Shown here piece after piece: positions 9,279-21,598 of a stretch of DNA of 64,000 nucleotides; position 1 is the stretch's first letter, and each line of letters starts with the position of its first letter. The notes beneath the pieces are model-generated. The model saw only the letters and a list, made by a program, of their open reading frames with translations. It was not told the origin of the DNA and did no database searches. Source of the stretch: Leclercia adecarboxylata (GTDB lineage Bacteria; Pseudomonadota; Gammaproteobacteria; Enterobacterales; Enterobacteriaceae); assembly GCF_023639785.1 (NCBI RefSeq), contig NZ_CP098325.1:4030001-4094000 (forward strand). The letters are read 5' to 3'. The translations under genes and the position numbers were made by a program.

Positions 9279-10162
9279 TGCACTTCTCCTTGTTTTTCTT
9301 CCTGCCAGAACTGATACGCCTCGCGGGCGCTCATCTTCTGGTGTACCACTTTCTTCACTGCCTTCAGCATTGCCAGCGGCGCGCTGGACTGGAAGATATT
9401 GCGTCCCATATCCACACCCGACGCGCCCTGATCGATGGCGCGGAAGCACATCTCCAGCGCCTCGTGTTCCGGCAACTTTTTCCCCCCGGCGATCACAATC
9501 GGCACCGGGCAGCTGGCGGTCACTTTTTCGAATCCCTCTTCCACAAAATAGGTTTTGACGAACTGCGCCCCCATCTCGGCGGCAATGCGGCTGGCAAGGG
9601 CAAAATAGCGGGCATCCCGCGCCATCTCTTTCCCTACCCCGGTCACCGCCAGAGTTGGCATGCCGTAGCGATTGCCTGCATCCACCAGCTTGATGATGTT
9701 GTTGATCGACTGATGCTCATACTCGCTGCCGATATAGACCTGCGCCGCCACCGCGCAGACGTTGAGGCGCAGGGCATCCTCCATCGCCACCGCCACGCAC
9801 TCGTTGGAGAGCTCGCCGAGCATCGAGTTGCCCCCGGAGGCGCGCAGCACCACGGGTTTATTGGCGGCGGGCGGCACGGTGCTTCTGAGGATGCCGCGGG
9901 TGCACATCAGCACGTCGGTCTCCCCGAACAGCGGCGCGATGGAGAGATCGATGCGCTCAAGCCCGGTGGTCGGCCCCTGAAAATAGCCGTGATCGAAGGC
10001 CAGCATCACCGTGCGGTTGCTGTTGGGGTTGAAGATACGCGCCATGCGGGACTGCATCCCCCAGTCCAGCGCCCCGCACCCTTTCAGGGTGAAAGGCACG
10101 TTCTGCTGCGGCCGGTCGATGCCAAAGTTCTTACCCTCTTTGATGTCGTCTAAATCAGCCAT
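9275..10162 (-). CDS. lsrF: 3-hydroxy-5-phosphonooxypentane-2,4-dione thiolase LsrF
   Basis: 295 residues, close to the E. coli length. A class I aldolase-like TIM barrel that transfers the acetyl group of the LsrG product to CoA, yielding acetyl-CoA and dihydroxyacetone phosphate. Landmarks: [20 protein letters not shown] at the first strand, [20 protein letters not shown], the Schiff-base lysine stretch [16 protein letters not shown], and [20 protein letters not shown] with [13 protein letters not shown] as the phosphate site. It lies 11 bp after lsrB and overlaps lsrG by four bases. Confidence 0.97.
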   Translation of the reverse strand: MADLDDIKEGKNFGIDRPQQNVPFTLKGCGALDWGMQSRMARIFNPNSNRTVMLAFDHGYFQGPTTGLERIDLSIAPLFGETDVLMCTRGILRSTVPPAANKPVVLRASGGNSMLGELSNECVAVAMEDALRLNVCAVAAQVYIGSEYEHQSINNIIKLVDAGNRYGMPTLAVTGVGKEMARDARYFALASRIAAEMGAQFVKTYFVEEGFEKVTASCPVPIVIAGGKKLPEHEALEMCFRAIDQGASGVDMGRNIFQSSAPLAMLKAVKKVVHQKMSAREAYQFWQEEKQGEVQ

Positions 10163-10173
10163 GTTCTCTCCCG

Positions 10174-11175
10174 TCAGAAGTCGTAGTTGTTGATGTTCTC
10201 TTTGGTGAACACCACCCGCTCCGGCAGCAGCACAATGCCGTTGCCTTTCGCTTCATACTGATAGCCCTGCACGCTGTTCGGCTCGACCTTCAGGGCGCCG
10301 ATATCTTTCACTTCTACGCTGTCGCCCACGTTAAGATCGCCTTTTTTCAATAAACGATCGGCGACATTGACCGCAATTTTGCCCTGTTGTACGACGTCCC
10401 ACAGGCCGAAGGCTTTCACCGTGCCGCGCTCCACGTACGGGCGCATCACGTTGGGCGTGCTGAAGCCGACAATCGCCACCCCTTCACGCTTCAGGTTTTC
10501 TGCCGCCTGGGCGGCCGCTGGCAGGGCGTTGGCATCCGGGGCGATGATCGCATCCAGATCCGGGTAGGCTTTTAAGATCCCTTCGGCGGTCTGCAGGGAT
10601 TTGGTGGCATCGTTATAGCCAAACTGGGTGGTGACGATCTGCCACTGGGGATGATCTTTGGCGATTTTGGCTTTCGCCTCTTTCACCCACTGGTTCTGAT
10701 CGGTCACGGTGGGGCTGGAGTAGAAGAACGCCACTTTGGCATCCGGTTTAGTCACCTGCTTCGAGGCCATCTCCACCAGCAGGCCCCCGAGCTGTTCCGG
10801 CGTGCCCTGGTTGATGTAGATGCTGCGGCACTCCGGTTTGGTGTCGGAGTCCCAGGTCAGCACTTTTACCCCGCGCTGCATGGCGCGCTTCAGCGCCGGG
10901 CAGAGCCCATCCGGCGATACCGCCGAGACGATAATGGCGTTGTAGCCCTGGTTGACGAAGTTATTGATCAGTTGCACCTGTCCGGAGACGCTCGGCTCGG
11001 TCGGGCCGTCGTAGGTGACGTCCGTACCCAATGCTTTACCCGCCTCTTTCGCGCCGTTGCCGCCGCTGGTAAAGAAGCCGACGCCCACCAGTTTCGGGAT
11101 AAACGCGATGCGATCCGCCGCCTGGGCCGATGCCACGCTTAACGCCACTGCCAGCACCATCAGTTTTATTTTCAT
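10174..11175 (-). CDS. lsrB: AI-2 periplasmic binding protein LsrB
   Basis: 333 residues from the ATG at 11175, with GGAG eight bases upstream; the longer frame to 11220 overlaps lsrD and lacks a signal-peptide start. Signal peptide 1-19 ([19 protein letters not shown], cut before ADR). Sugar-binding fold (Peripla_BP_4), with [20 protein letters not shown] at the first ligand loop, [20 protein letters not shown] carrying the conserved WDSD, and [20 protein letters not shown]. It delivers R-THMF-type AI-2 to the LsrACD transporter. The start lies 2 bp after the lsrD stop. Confidence 0.97.
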   Translation of the reverse strand: MKIKLMVLAVALSVASAQAADRIAFIPKLVGVGFFTSGGNGAKEAGKALGTDVTYDGPTEPSVSGQVQLINNFVNQGYNAIIVSAVSPDGLCPALKRAMQRGVKVLTWDSDTKPECRSIYINQGTPEQLGGLLVEMASKQVTKPDAKVAFFYSSPTVTDQNQWVKEAKAKIAKDHPQWQIVTTQFGYNDATKSLQTAEGILKAYPDLDAIIAPDANALPAAAQAAENLKREGVAIVGFSTPNVMRPYVERGTVKAFGLWDVVQQGKIAVNVADRLLKKGDLNVGDSVEVKDIGALKVEPNSVQGYQYEAKGNGIVLLPERVVFTKENINNYDF

Positions 11176-11176
11176 C

Positions 11177-12154
11177 TTACGCTCCGGGTAGTTTTGTGAA
11201 GAGAGATCGCACCCACTCACGGTGCAGACTCAGTGAACGTCCCATCACCACCACAACCAACAGCGCCCCTGACAGCGCGCTCGACACCTGGTTGGGGATG
11301 CCGACCATCTGTAGCCCCTGTTGCAGATACCCCACCAGCAATGCCGCCAGCGCAGTACCCAGTACCGAACCTGAACCGCCATAAATATTCGCCCCGCCCA
11401 GCACCGCAGCGGTAAGCGCGGGCATCAGCAGGTCGCGCCCTAAATCGGAGCGCGCCGAGCCGAAATAGGAGACCATCACCAGGGCGGCAATCGCCGACGC
11501 GACCCCCACCAGGCCATACAGCGCGTAGGGCATGCCGTTAACCGACAGCGCCGCATAGCGCGCCGCGCGCGGGTTCTGCCCAATCAGAAACAGGTGGCGG
11601 CCAAAGCGCCCGCGGTGGGTGATAAGCCAGAAGAAGAAGGTGATTGCCGCGAATAGCACCAGCGGGATCGGCAGCCCCAGCACGGTGAGGTTGGCAAATG
11701 CCGTGAAGCTATCCGGGAAGCCGCCAATGCCTTCGTACCCGGTCGCCCCGGCCATGCCCGAGAGCAGGAGCGCTCCGCCGCCGTAGAGGTAGAGCGTGCC
11801 GAGGGTGATCACCAGTGGGCTGATGCCGGTGTAGTGGATGAGCGCTGCGTTAAACAGCCCGCACAGCAGCCCGAGCAGCAGGGTCAGCGGGATCGCCGCC
11901 GCCATCGGCACGCCCGACTGCATCATCACCCCCAGCGCAATGGCGCACAGGCCGATGGTGGAGCCAAGCGAGATGTCGATCCCGCCGCTGATGATCACCA
12001 GCGTCAGCGGCAGCGCCACAATGCCGATGCAGATAAAGTCGCTGGTGCTGAACAGCAGCATGTTGATGTCGAGCATCCGCGGATTGAGGGTGCCAAACAG
12101 CAGGATCTCCAGCACCAGTAACAGCAGCAGCGCCCACTCCCAGTTAAGCTTCAT
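11177..12154 (-). CDS. lsrD: AI-2 ABC transporter permease LsrD
   Basis: 325 residues, an inner-membrane permease of the ribose-type (BPD_transp_2) family with about nine to ten hydrophobic helices. The cytoplasmic coupling segment reads [20 protein letters not shown] and the typical [20 protein letters not shown] follows. It pairs with LsrC to form the channel for AI-2. Its start is the base directly after the lsrC stop, indicating coupled translation. Confidence 0.97.
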   Translation of the reverse strand: MKLNWEWALLLLLVLEILLFGTLNPRMLDINMLLFSTSDFICIGIVALPLTLVIISGGIDISLGSTIGLCAIALGVMMQSGVPMAAAIPLTLLLGLLCGLFNAALIHYTGISPLVITLGTLYLYGGGALLLSGMAGATGYEGIGGFPDSFTAFANLTVLGLPIPLVLFAAITFFFWLITHRGRFGRHLFLIGQNPRAARYAALSVNGMPYALYGLVGVASAIAALVMVSYFGSARSDLGRDLLMPALTAAVLGGANIYGGSGSVLGTALAALLVGYLQQGLQMVGIPNQVSSALSGALLVVVVMGRSLSLHREWVRSLFTKLPGA

Positions 12155-13186
12155 TTACGCCACCTCTTTTTTGCGTTTGGGAAACGGGGTGACGTGCTTT
12201 CCCCCTTTGTTGCCCGGCTGAAAACGGCTGTACTTCAGCGCCCGCTGATGACGCGCCAGCGCCTGGCGCAGCCGTCCGTCGAGCACCAGCACCCCCAGCA
12301 GCACCAGGCCAGCGATAAAGTCGTTCCACCAGGCCGGCAGGCGGAACAGCACCAGCACGGTGTCGATCTGCGTCAGGAAGAAGGCCCCCAGCAGGGCGCC
12401 GATTAAGGTGCCGGTGCCGCCCAGCAGGGAGATGCCTCCCAGCACGCAGGCGGCGATGGCTTTCATCTCCAGCCCGCTGCCGGTCTGGTTCGGCACGAAG
12501 CCGATCTGCGCGGCAAAGACGATCCCCGCGCAGGCCGCCAGCACGCCGTTAAGGGTGAAGGCCGCCATCCGGGTGCGGTTGACCGCCACGCCAAGCTGAC
12601 GGGCGGCGGCGAGGTTATCCCCGACGGCGTAAAAATCCCGGCCAAAGGCGGTGCGCGACAGCGTCCAGGCCCCCACGGCGGCGAAGGCCAGCACCACCAT
12701 CCCCAGCGGCGATATCCCGAGCGCCACCGGCTCCGACAGCGATTTCAGGCTCACCGGCAAGCCTTCGATCCACTTCCCGTCCGTCCAGAGCAGCATCGCT
12801 CCGCGATAAAGTCCCAGCGTACCGAGGGTGGCGACAATCGCCGGAATGCGCAGCCCCACCACCAGCAGACCGTTAAAGACCCCGGCCAGCGCGCCGATAC
12901 CCAGCGCGAACAGGATCGCCACCGGCAGGCCGTAGCCGCTGTTCAGCGCTACCCCCACGGCGATGGCGCACAGCCCGACGGTAGAACCGACAGAGACATC
13001 AATGTTGCGGGTCAGCATCACCAGCCCGGCCCCGAGGGCCAGCAGGATCAGAATTTGCGAGCTGGCGAAGATCATCCCCAGGGTCTGCAAACTGAGATAG
13101 GCCGGGTTGAGCGCCACCAGCACCACAAACAGGGCGAGGATCGCCAGCAGCGCGCTGAGCTCGCGGTTTTTCAGCAGCGTTTTCAT
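12155..13186 (-). CDS. lsrC: AI-2 ABC transporter permease LsrC
   Basis: 343 residues, the second ribose-type permease. Multiple hydrophobic helices with [20 protein letters not shown], the coupling segment [20 protein letters not shown] and [20 protein letters not shown]. The basic cytoplasmic tail ([20 protein letters not shown]...) is the normal LsrC C-terminus. Its start overlaps the lsrA stop by four bases. Confidence 0.97.
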   Translation of the reverse strand: MKTLLKNRELSALLAILALFVVLVALNPAYLSLQTLGMIFASSQILILLALGAGLVMLTRNIDVSVGSTVGLCAIAVGVALNSGYGLPVAILFALGIGALAGVFNGLLVVGLRIPAIVATLGTLGLYRGAMLLWTDGKWIEGLPVSLKSLSEPVALGISPLGMVVLAFAAVGAWTLSRTAFGRDFYAVGDNLAAARQLGVAVNRTRMAAFTLNGVLAACAGIVFAAQIGFVPNQTGSGLEMKAIAACVLGGISLLGGTGTLIGALLGAFFLTQIDTVLVLFRLPAWWNDFIAGLVLLGVLVLDGRLRQALARHQRALKYSRFQPGNKGGKHVTPFPKRKKEVA

Positions 13187-14670
13187 GCCTGCCCTCCAAA
13201 GGCCAGGGCCATCATACGATCGAGGCTGACGGCGTGGCGCGGCAGTTCCCCGCTGAGCACCCCCTGATGCATCACCAGCACCCGATCCGCGAGACCCGGG
13301 AACTCATCCATGTCGCTGGAGATCATCAGCACCGCCACGTTTTGCGCCGCCACGCTTTTGATGAGCTGATAGATATCGGCCCGGGCGGAGACGTCCACCC
13401 CGCGGGTCGGTTCATCGACGATCAGCAGCAGCGGATTGGCTTCCAGACAGCGCGCCAGCAGCACCTTCTGCTGATTGCCCCCCGACAGGGTACGCACGGT
13501 CTGATCGGGGCTATTGAGTTTGATCCCCAGCGCCCGGTGATAGCGCTCCACTACCGCCGCCTCGCGTTTGCGCTGCTGCCAGAGTGACGGCTCGTTAAGG
13601 GCCACCGTGTTCCAGCGGACCGGGGCATCAAGGAACAGCCCCGAGACCTGCCTGTCCTCCGGCAGATAGACCAGCCCCTTCTCCAGCCGGGCGCTGACCG
13701 GATCGCGGTCGATCTGCTGGCTCTCAAGCCAGATCTTTCCGCCACGGGGCGGGCGCAGGCCATACAGCGTTTCGGCAAACTCGGTGCGCCCGGATCCCAC
13801 TAATCCGGCCAGGCCGACGATCTCTCCGGCGTAGATCTCAAGGCTGAGATCGATGAACCCCTCCCCGGTGAGCGCCTCCACCCGCAGCACCGGGAAGTCC
13901 TGGGCCTGAGTACGGCGATTGCCCGGCAGCGCCAGCCACAGCTTTTGCGTGTCGCTTAAGCCCCTGTCACGGCTGACCGGGGTCATGGCGGCGATCAGCG
14001 CGTTGTCGTCATAGTCTGCGGTTTCGCCGCTGAGCACGATGGCCCCGTCGCGCATCACCGAGACGTGGCTGGCGAGCTGGCGGATCTCGGGCAGCTTGTG
14101 GGAGATAAAGACGATCCCGACGCCCGTCGCCTGGAGCGCGCGGATCTGGCGGAACAGGCGCTCCGTCTCCCCCGGCGTCAGCGAGGCGGTAGGTTCATCG
14201 AGGATCAAAATTCGCGCCTCGCGCATCAGCCCGCGCAGGATCTCCACCATCTGCTGATCCGCCACCTCCAGCGTGCTGGCGGCAGCATCCAGGTTGAGCT
14301 GGCACTTAAGCTGCTCCAGTTTCCCGGCCAGGCGTTGGGCGGTGGCCTGCCCGCGAGGCAGGCGAAAGAGAATGTTCTCGCGCACGCTGAGGTTGGGAAA
14401 CAGCATCGGCTCCTGGGGCACCAGGTAGATCCCAAGCGCATGCGCCTGGCCCGGTTTGAGACGAGCAAAAGGGCGGCCCGCAATAGAAAGTTCACCCCTG
14501 TCGGGCGTTTCGACCCCGGCGACAATCTTCATCAGGGTGGATTTTCCGGCGCCGTTGCCGCCCATCAGGGCATGCACCTGGCCCGCAAGCAGAGTGAAAT
14601 CAATGTCTTTCAATACTGGAACGCCGGAGAACTGCTTCTGGATCCCGCGCGCCTCGATAAGTGCTGTCAT
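13183..14670 (-). CDS. lsrA: AI-2 ABC transporter ATP-binding protein LsrA
   Basis: 495 residues from the ATG at 14670, preceded by AGCGGAGCGATA; a start at 14718 would lie within the operator region. Two fused ABC domains as in RbsA/XylG. The first has Walker [10 protein letters not shown] and Walker [13 protein letters not shown]; the second has the degenerate [10 protein letters not shown]-loop, signature [16 protein letters not shown] and [12 protein letters not shown]. It powers AI-2 import through LsrCD. First gene of the minus-strand operon, divergent from lsrR. Confidence 0.97.
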   Translation of the reverse strand: MTALIEARGIQKQFSGVPVLKDIDFTLLAGQVHALMGGNGAGKSTLMKIVAGVETPDRGELSIAGRPFARLKPGQAHALGIYLVPQEPMLFPNLSVRENILFRLPRGQATAQRLAGKLEQLKCQLNLDAAASTLEVADQQMVEILRGLMREARILILDEPTASLTPGETERLFRQIRALQATGVGIVFISHKLPEIRQLASHVSVMRDGAIVLSGETADYDDNALIAAMTPVSRDRGLSDTQKLWLALPGNRRTQAQDFPVLRVEALTGEGFIDLSLEIYAGEIVGLAGLVGSGRTEFAETLYGLRPPRGGKIWLESQQIDRDPVSARLEKGLVYLPEDRQVSGLFLDAPVRWNTVALNEPSLWQQRKREAAVVERYHRALGIKLNSPDQTVRTLSGGNQQKVLLARCLEANPLLLIVDEPTRGVDVSARADIYQLIKSVAAQNVAVLMISSDMDEFPGLADRVLVMHQGVLSGELPRHAVSLDRMMALAFGGQA

Positions 14671-14884
14671 TATCGCTCCGCTATTGAACAAATGATTTTT
14701 GAAATTAATAATGTTCAAAAGCGTAGACGGTGAACTATATTTACAACCGTGCAGGGATCACAGTTTTATCGATAGGATCCCGATAAAGCTGAAACATTCC
14801 GGAATATCCATTTTGCCGTGTGGCTCACAGATTCAACCTGCGGCAAAGCGAACATATGATCTAAATTTTGATAAGAGTTCAAAT
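14671..14884. promoter_or_regulatory. lsrA/lsrR divergent control region with candidate LsrR operators
   Basis: An inverted repeat TTGAACA (14684-14690) / TGTTCAA (14712-14718), with arms 21 bp apart, lies just upstream of the lsrA ribosome site. Related pieces recur near 14830 (ATTCAACC), 14849 (GAACAT) and 14877 (GTTCAAAT, just before lsrR). A second dyad, TTTATCG at 14765-14771 with CGATAAA at 14781-14787, sits centrally. In E. coli LsrR represses both directions from this interval and CRP activates. I see no convincing full CRP site here. Operator assignments are inference. Confidence 0.55.
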
Positions 14885-15856
14885 ATGGGCGAGAAACGCG
14901 TTGCCGAAGAGGGACGATTTGCCGGACTGGCGCTGTCGGAAGAAGAACTGGTGGCGCGCGTGGCGTGGTGCTACTACCACGATGGCCTGACGCAGAATGA
15001 TATCGGCGAGCGGCTGGGTCTGCCGCGGCTCAAGATTTCGCGTCTGCTGGAGAAGGGCCGGCAGTCCGGGGTGATCCGGGTGCAGATCAACTCCCGCTAT
15101 GAAGGATGCCTGGCGCTGGAGACCGAGCTTCAGCAGCGCTTTGGCCTGAAGCTGGTGCGCGTGCTGCCTGCGCTGAATACCCCGGCGATGAGCGTGCGCC
15201 TGGGGATTGGCGCCGCGCAATCATTAATGGGCGTACTGGAACCCGGCCAGCTGCTGGCGGTGGGATTTGGTGAAACCACCATGAGCTGTATTCAGCACTT
15301 AAGCGGCTTTATCAGCTCCCAGCAGGTGCGGCTGGTGACCCTTTCCGGCGGCGTCGGGCCCTATATGACCGGCATTGGCCAGCTGGATGCCGCCTGCAGC
15401 GTCAGCATGATCCCCGCCCCGCTGCGGGTGTCGTCCGCTGAAGTGGCCGGGATCCTGAAACGGGAAACCAGCGTGCGGGATGTGATCCTTGCCGCCACCG
15501 CCGCCGATGCAGCCGTGGTCGGGATTGGCGCGGTGAACCAGCGCCGGGATGCCACTATTTTGCGCTCCGGTTATATCAGCGAAGGGGAACAGCTGATGTT
15601 CGCCCGCAGAGGGGCGGTGGGCGATATTCTGGGCTATTTCCTCAATGCCGGGGGCGAGCCGGTACCCGAGCTTGAGATCCACCGTGAATTACTGGGCGTG
15701 ACCCTCGATGAACTGGCGCAGTTGCCCACCATCGTTGGCGTCGCCGGAGGAGAAGAGAAAGCCGATGCGATTTATGCCGCACTGAAGGGTCGCCGTATCA
15801 ATGGCCTGGTGACGGAAGAGACGACAGCCCGCGCGGTGCTGGCCCTGGCAGGTTAA
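14885..15856 (+). CDS. lsrR: AI-2-responsive repressor LsrR (SorC/DeoR family)
   Basis: 323 residues from the ATG at 14885, with AAGAG upstream; an in-frame extension to 14699 crosses the operators and is rejected. The N-terminal HTH matches E. coli LsrR closely ([40 protein letters not shown]). The rest is a sugar-phosphate-binding domain ([60 protein letters not shown]). Phospho-AI-2 releases it from the lsr promoters. Co-transcribed with lsrK 33 bp downstream. Confidence 0.97.
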   Translation: MGEKRVAEEGRFAGLALSEEELVARVAWCYYHDGLTQNDIGERLGLPRLKISRLLEKGRQSGVIRVQINSRYEGCLALETELQQRFGLKLVRVLPALNTPAMSVRLGIGAAQSLMGVLEPGQLLAVGFGETTMSCIQHLSGFISSQQVRLVTLSGGVGPYMTGIGQLDAACSVSMIPAPLRVSSAEVAGILKRETSVRDVILAATAADAAVVGIGAVNQRRDATILRSGYISEGEQLMFARRGAVGDILGYFLNAGGEPVPELEIHRELLGVTLDELAQLPTIVGVAGGEEKADAIYAALKGRRINGLVTEETTARAVLALAG

Positions 15857-15889
15857 GGCCCGGCCCTGCGCTAACATTGAGGCAAGCTC

Positions 15890-17485
15890 ATGAGTTACCT
15901 TTTAGCGTTAGATGCAGGGACAGGCAGCGTTCGCGCCGTTATTTTCGATTTGCAGGGCAACCAGATTGCCGTCGGCCAGGCCGAGTGGAAGCACCTGAGC
16001 GTGGAGAACGTCCCCGGCTCGATGGAGTTCGACCTCGACACCAACTGGCGGCTGGCCTGCCAGTGCATCCATCAGGCGCTGGAGCGGGCGCATCTTAGCG
16101 CGGCGGATATCCAGTCTGTCGCCTGCTGCTCGATGCGCGAGGGGATTGTCCTGTACGACCGCAACGGCGAGGCCATCTGGGCCTGCGCCAACGTCGATGC
16201 CCGCGCCAGCCGCGAAGTGGCCGAGCTCAAAGAGATCCACGATTACCGTTTTGAATCCGAAGTCTATGACGTCTCCGGCCAGACCCTGGCCCTGAGCGCC
16301 ATGCCGCGCCTGCTGTGGCTGGCGCACCATCGCCCGGACATCTATCGCAGAGCCGCAACCATCACCATGATCAGCGACTGGCTGGCGGCAAAGCTCTCCG
16401 GCGAGCTGGCCGTTGATCCGTCCAACGCGGGTACCACCGGCATGCTGGATCTCTTCTCCCGCGACTGGCGTCCGGCGCTGCTGGATATGGCCGGACTGCG
16501 GGCCGATATTCTCTCTCCGGTGAAAGAGACCGGCACCCTGCTGGGCACCATTACCCGGGAAGCGGCGCAGCAGTCAGGCCTGCGGGAAGGAACCCCGGTG
16601 GTGATGGGCGGCGGCGATGTGCAGCTGGGCTGTCTGGGGCTGGGGGTGGTGCGCGCCGGGCAGACCGCGGTGCTGGGCGGCACCTTCTGGCAGCAGGTGG
16701 TCAACCTGCCGCAGGTGCGTACCGATCCGCAGATGAACATCCGCGTGAACCCGCACGTGATCCCGGGCATGGCGCAGGCGGAGTCCATCAGCTTCTTTAC
16801 CGGGCTGACGATGCGCTGGTTCCGCGACGCCTTCTGCGCCGAAGAGAAGCTGATTGCCGGGCGGATGGGCATGGATACCTACGCCCTGATGGAGGAGATG
16901 GCCAGCCGGGTACCGGCAGGCTCTCACGGGGTGATGCCGATCTTCTCCGACGCCATGCATTTTAAGCAGTGGTATCACGCCGCGCCGTCGTTTATTAACC
17001 TCTCCATCGACCCGGAAAAATGCAACAAGGCCACCCTGTTCCGCGCCCTGGAAGAGAACGCGGCCATCGTCTCCGCCTGCAACCTGGCGCAGATCTCGCA
17101 GTTCTCCGGCGTGGTCTTTGACAGCCTGGTGTTTGCTGGCGGCGGCGCCAAAGGGGCGCTGTGGAGCCAGATCTTAAGCGACGTCACCGGCCTGCCGGTG
17201 CGGGTGCCAGAGGTAAAAGAGGCCACCGCGCTCGGCTGCGCCATCGCCGCCGGAACCGGCGCCGGGCTGTATGCGGATATGGCCGCCACGGGGGAGAAAC
17301 TGGTGAAGTGGAGCCGGGAATTCACCCCGAATCCGGCGCACCGGGAACTCTACGACGGCATGATGCAGAAGTGGCAGGCGGTGTACGCTGACCAGCTCGG
17401 GCTGGTGGACAGCGGGCTGACGACCTCCATGTGGCAGGCTCCGGGGCTGGTGCGGACATCCCCCTCATCCCGGCCCTCTCCCTAA
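15890..17485 (+). CDS. lsrK: AI-2 kinase LsrK with repeat-derived C-terminal tail
   Basis: 531 residues, an FGGY-family kinase that phosphorylates imported AI-2 (DPD), trapping it and creating the LsrR inducer. ATP-binding loop [16 protein letters not shown]; substrate region [40 protein letters not shown] and [20 protein letters not shown] in the C-terminal domain. The last residues (about [11 protein letters not shown]) and the stop are encoded inside the CCCTCTCCC hairpin repeat starting near 17463, so the tail is probably an insertion product rather than conserved sequence. Confidence 0.96.
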   Translation: MSYLLALDAGTGSVRAVIFDLQGNQIAVGQAEWKHLSVENVPGSMEFDLDTNWRLACQCIHQALERAHLSAADIQSVACCSMREGIVLYDRNGEAIWACANVDARASREVAELKEIHDYRFESEVYDVSGQTLALSAMPRLLWLAHHRPDIYRRAATITMISDWLAAKLSGELAVDPSNAGTTGMLDLFSRDWRPALLDMAGLRADILSPVKETGTLLGTITREAAQQSGLREGTPVVMGGGDVQLGCLGLGVVRAGQTAVLGGTFWQQVVNLPQVRTDPQMNIRVNPHVIPGMAQAESISFFTGLTMRWFRDAFCAEEKLIAGRMGMDTYALMEEMASRVPAGSHGVMPIFSDAMHFKQWYHAAPSFINLSIDPEKCNKATLFRALEENAAIVSACNLAQISQFSGVVFDSLVFAGGGAKGALWSQILSDVTGLPVRVPEVKEATALGCAIAAGTGAGLYADMAATGEKLVKWSREFTPNPAHRELYDGMMQKWQAVYADQLGLVDSGLTTSMWQAPGLVRTSPSSRPSP

Positions 17486-17550
17486 GGGAGAGGGAGATTA
17501 AGTCCCCTCTCCCTGTGGGAGAGGGTTAGGGTGAGGGCATCAGGCCGCAC
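17463..17550. repeat. CCCTCTCCC double-hairpin repeat, copy 1 (overlaps lsrK 3' end)
   Basis: Two hairpin units: CCCTCTCCC-TAA-GGGAGAGGG (17474-17494) and CCCTCTCCC-TGT-GGGAGAGGG (17505-17525). The tail TTAGGGTGAGGG runs into GCATCAGGCCGCAC (to about 17550). The TAA loop of the first unit is the lsrK stop codon. Unit 2 with its tail recurs at 19749 (same orientation) and 23848-23890 (opposite orientation). Confidence 0.85.
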
Positions 17551-17619
17551 CAATATTTGAATCCCATCACAATCACCGCATTCCCCTTTTCCCTTTTACT
17601 CCGCGCTGGCTAAATTACT

Positions 17620-19685
<2,066 letters not shown>

Positions 19686-19712
19686 AGCATTGCCCGGTGA
19701 CGAGGTAAAAGC

Positions 19713-19795
19713 AAAACGGCAACCTAGTTGCCGTTTTTAGTGTTTGCACCCTCTCCCTGTGGGAGAGGGCTGGGGTGAGGGCATCAGACCGCACA
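19713..19795. repeat. Two-hairpin repeat, copy 2, with terminator of fadH
   Basis: First hairpin AAACGGCAAC-CTA-GTTGCCGTTT with TTT (19714-19738) is a good Rho-independent terminator. After GTGTTTGCA comes CCCTCTCCC-TGT-GGGAGAGGG (19749-19769), then CTGGGGTGAGGGCATCAG (to 19787) and ACCGCAC. The same order is found in reverse at 23848-23925. It lies between convergent fadH and rlmG. Confidence 0.85.
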
Positions 19796-19803
19796 CAACA
19801 ATC

Positions 19804-20940
19804 TTAGCGACGGCGACCCAGCTTGACCGCCTTCAGCACCACGAACTTGTTGTTCGTTGCAACGGTAGTGCAGTTGCCGAAGATCTTCTTCAGCTTGTGG
19901 AAGTAGTCGAGATGACGGTTAGCCACGATGTACAGCTCGCCGTTAATTTTCAGGCAGCGGCGCGCGTGGTGGAACATCTCCCAGGCAACGTTATCCGTCA
20001 GGGCGTGTTTCTGATGGAACGGCGGGTTACACAGCACCGCGTTGAAGCGGAATGGCTCCACGCCCGACAGCGCGTTGTTGATCATAAACTCGCAGCGATC
20101 CAGCGCTTCCGGCATGTTGGTCTCTACGTTGAGACGGCTGGAGGCCACCGCCATCGGCGACTCATCGCTGAAGACCACGCTGGCTTGCGGATTCTTCGCC
20201 AGCAGCGTCAGGCCAATCACCCCGTTACCGCAGCCGAGATCGACGATCTCCCCTTCCAGATTTTCCGGCAGATGCTCAATAAAGAAGCGCGCGCCGATAT
20301 CCAGCCCGGTACGGGAGAAGACGTTGGCGTGGTTATGGATAGTCCAGTCGGTCCCTTCCAGCTTCCAGCTCAGGGTTTCTGGCGCATCGGCCAGGTCTGG
20401 TGCCGTGAAGGTACAGTTGATGAGGCGCGCTTTCTTCCAGGCCAGCGTGGTGGTGGTAGTCCCCAGCACTTTCTCGAACAGTTCCAGGGTAGAGGTATGG
20501 ATATCACGGGCTTTGGCGCCGGCGATAATGCGCGTCTCTGGCGTGACGACCTTACGTAATGCACGCAGCTGCTGCTCCAGCAGTGCCATTGTTTTCGGCA
20601 CTTTGATTAGCACCACGCCCGGCGCCTGCGGGTAATCCGCGGTGCTGTCGAGGAATTTCACGCTGCCTTCGTCAAGCTCGTTGTGACGCAGGTTTTCCCG
20701 CGTCGCCAGCTCGCTCAGGTAGGAATCACCGATGCTGTAAGGCGTGTGTTCGGCCAGCGCGCAAGCCAGGGCGCCGAAAGCATCATTCAGGATCAGAACC
20801 GGGCCGCTGATTTCGGTGTCATCCAACTGCTGCAGCAGATATTCATCCGCCGCTTCCCACGCCTGAAGCGGGTTAACGTCGTCCGTTTCCGGGAAACGTT
20901 TTAAGTCGAGTGAACGGAAACCGTTGTCTAAGTGGCTCAT
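19804..20940 (-). CDS. rlmG: 23S rRNA (guanine-1835-N2)-methyltransferase RlmG
   Basis: 378 residues, the E. coli YgjO/RlmG length. Two tandem methyltransferase-like domains. The N-terminal one (about 1-190) is degenerate and helps bind RNA. The C-terminal one is catalytic, with the SAM loop [20 protein letters not shown] and the motif [15 protein letters not shown] typical of N2-guanine methylases. It modifies free 23S rRNA in the peptidyl transferase domain region. Divergent from ygjP across 85 bp. Confidence 0.97.
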   Translation of the reverse strand: MSHLDNGFRSLDLKRFPETDDVNPLQAWEAADEYLLQQLDDTEISGPVLILNDAFGALACALAEHTPYSIGDSYLSELATRENLRHNELDEGSVKFLDSTADYPQAPGVVLIKVPKTMALLEQQLRALRKVVTPETRIIAGAKARDIHTSTLELFEKVLGTTTTTLAWKKARLINCTFTAPDLADAPETLSWKLEGTDWTIHNHANVFSRTGLDIGARFFIEHLPENLEGEIVDLGCGNGVIGLTLLAKNPQASVVFSDESPMAVASSRLNVETNMPEALDRCEFMINNALSGVEPFRFNAVLCNPPFHQKHALTDNVAWEMFHHARRCLKINGELYIVANRHLDYFHKLKKIFGNCTTVATNNKFVVLKAVKLGRRR

Positions 20941-21025
20941 CGGCCCTCCTGAGTGGTAAAATTTCGGCGTTATCCCTGAAAAGGGTGCGTGAGTATACCC
21001 GTTTTATTGTCGATTTGGGGCGTTG

Positions 21026-21529
21026 ATGAACCAACTAACTTATCTCCAGGGCTATCCGGAGCATTTACTGACTCAGGTTCGCAGCCTGATTGCCGAGCAG
21101 ACGCTCGGCGCGGTGCTGGAAAAACGCTATCCCGGCACGCACGATTTCGCCACCGATAAAGCCCTCTGGCAGTATACGCAGGATCTGAAAAACCGATATC
21201 TGAAGAGCGCCCCGCCCATCAATAAGGTGATGTACGACAACAAGATCCACGTGCTGAAGAACGCGCTGGGGCTGCACACTGCCATCTCGCGCGTGCAGGG
21301 CGGCAAGCTCAAGGCCAAGGCCGAGATCCGCGTGGCGACCGTGTTTCGCAACGCGCCGGAAGCCTTCCTGCGTATGATCGTGGTGCACGAGCTGGCGCAT
21401 CTGAAAGAGAAAGAGCACGACAAAGCGTTCTATTCCCTGTGCTGCCATATGGAGCCGCAGTACCACCAGCTGGAGTTTGATACCCGGCTGTGGCTGACGC
21501 ATTTATCGTTAAAGAGTAATGAGAATTAG
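21026..21529 (+). CDS. ygjP: YgjP-like metal-dependent hydrolase (WLM/DUF45)
   Basis: 167 residues from ATG 21026 (a TTG directly before it is not needed), the same length as E. coli YgjP. The zincin-like HExxH variant VVHELAHLKEKEHDKAFY supplies the metal ligands, and CCHMEPQYHQLEFDTRLWL closes the fold. The family resembles SprT/WLM metallopeptidases; for E. coli YgjP a nucleotide (UTP) pyrophosphatase activity has been reported. The core (APPINKVMYDNKIHVLKNAL) is almost unchanged from E. coli. Confidence 0.93.
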   Translation: MNQLTYLQGYPEHLLTQVRSLIAEQTLGAVLEKRYPGTHDFATDKALWQYTQDLKNRYLKSAPPINKVMYDNKIHVLKNALGLHTAISRVQGGKLKAKAEIRVATVFRNAPEAFLRMIVVHELAHLKEKEHDKAFYSLCCHMEPQYHQLEFDTRLWLTHLSLKSNEN

Positions 21530-21598
21530 CGCACTCGATTTGTCATCATGACATGCTACAGTGGCATCAGGTTCCCTTAACGGAGTTCGTGAACGTTT

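Noticed and set aside
17463..17550. Possible CRISPR array because of spaced CCCTCTCCC repeats
   Set aside because: Only two units, self-complementary, with a spacer shorter than a CRISPR spacer; related copies are dispersed singly. No CRISPR array or cas gene is seen in the window.
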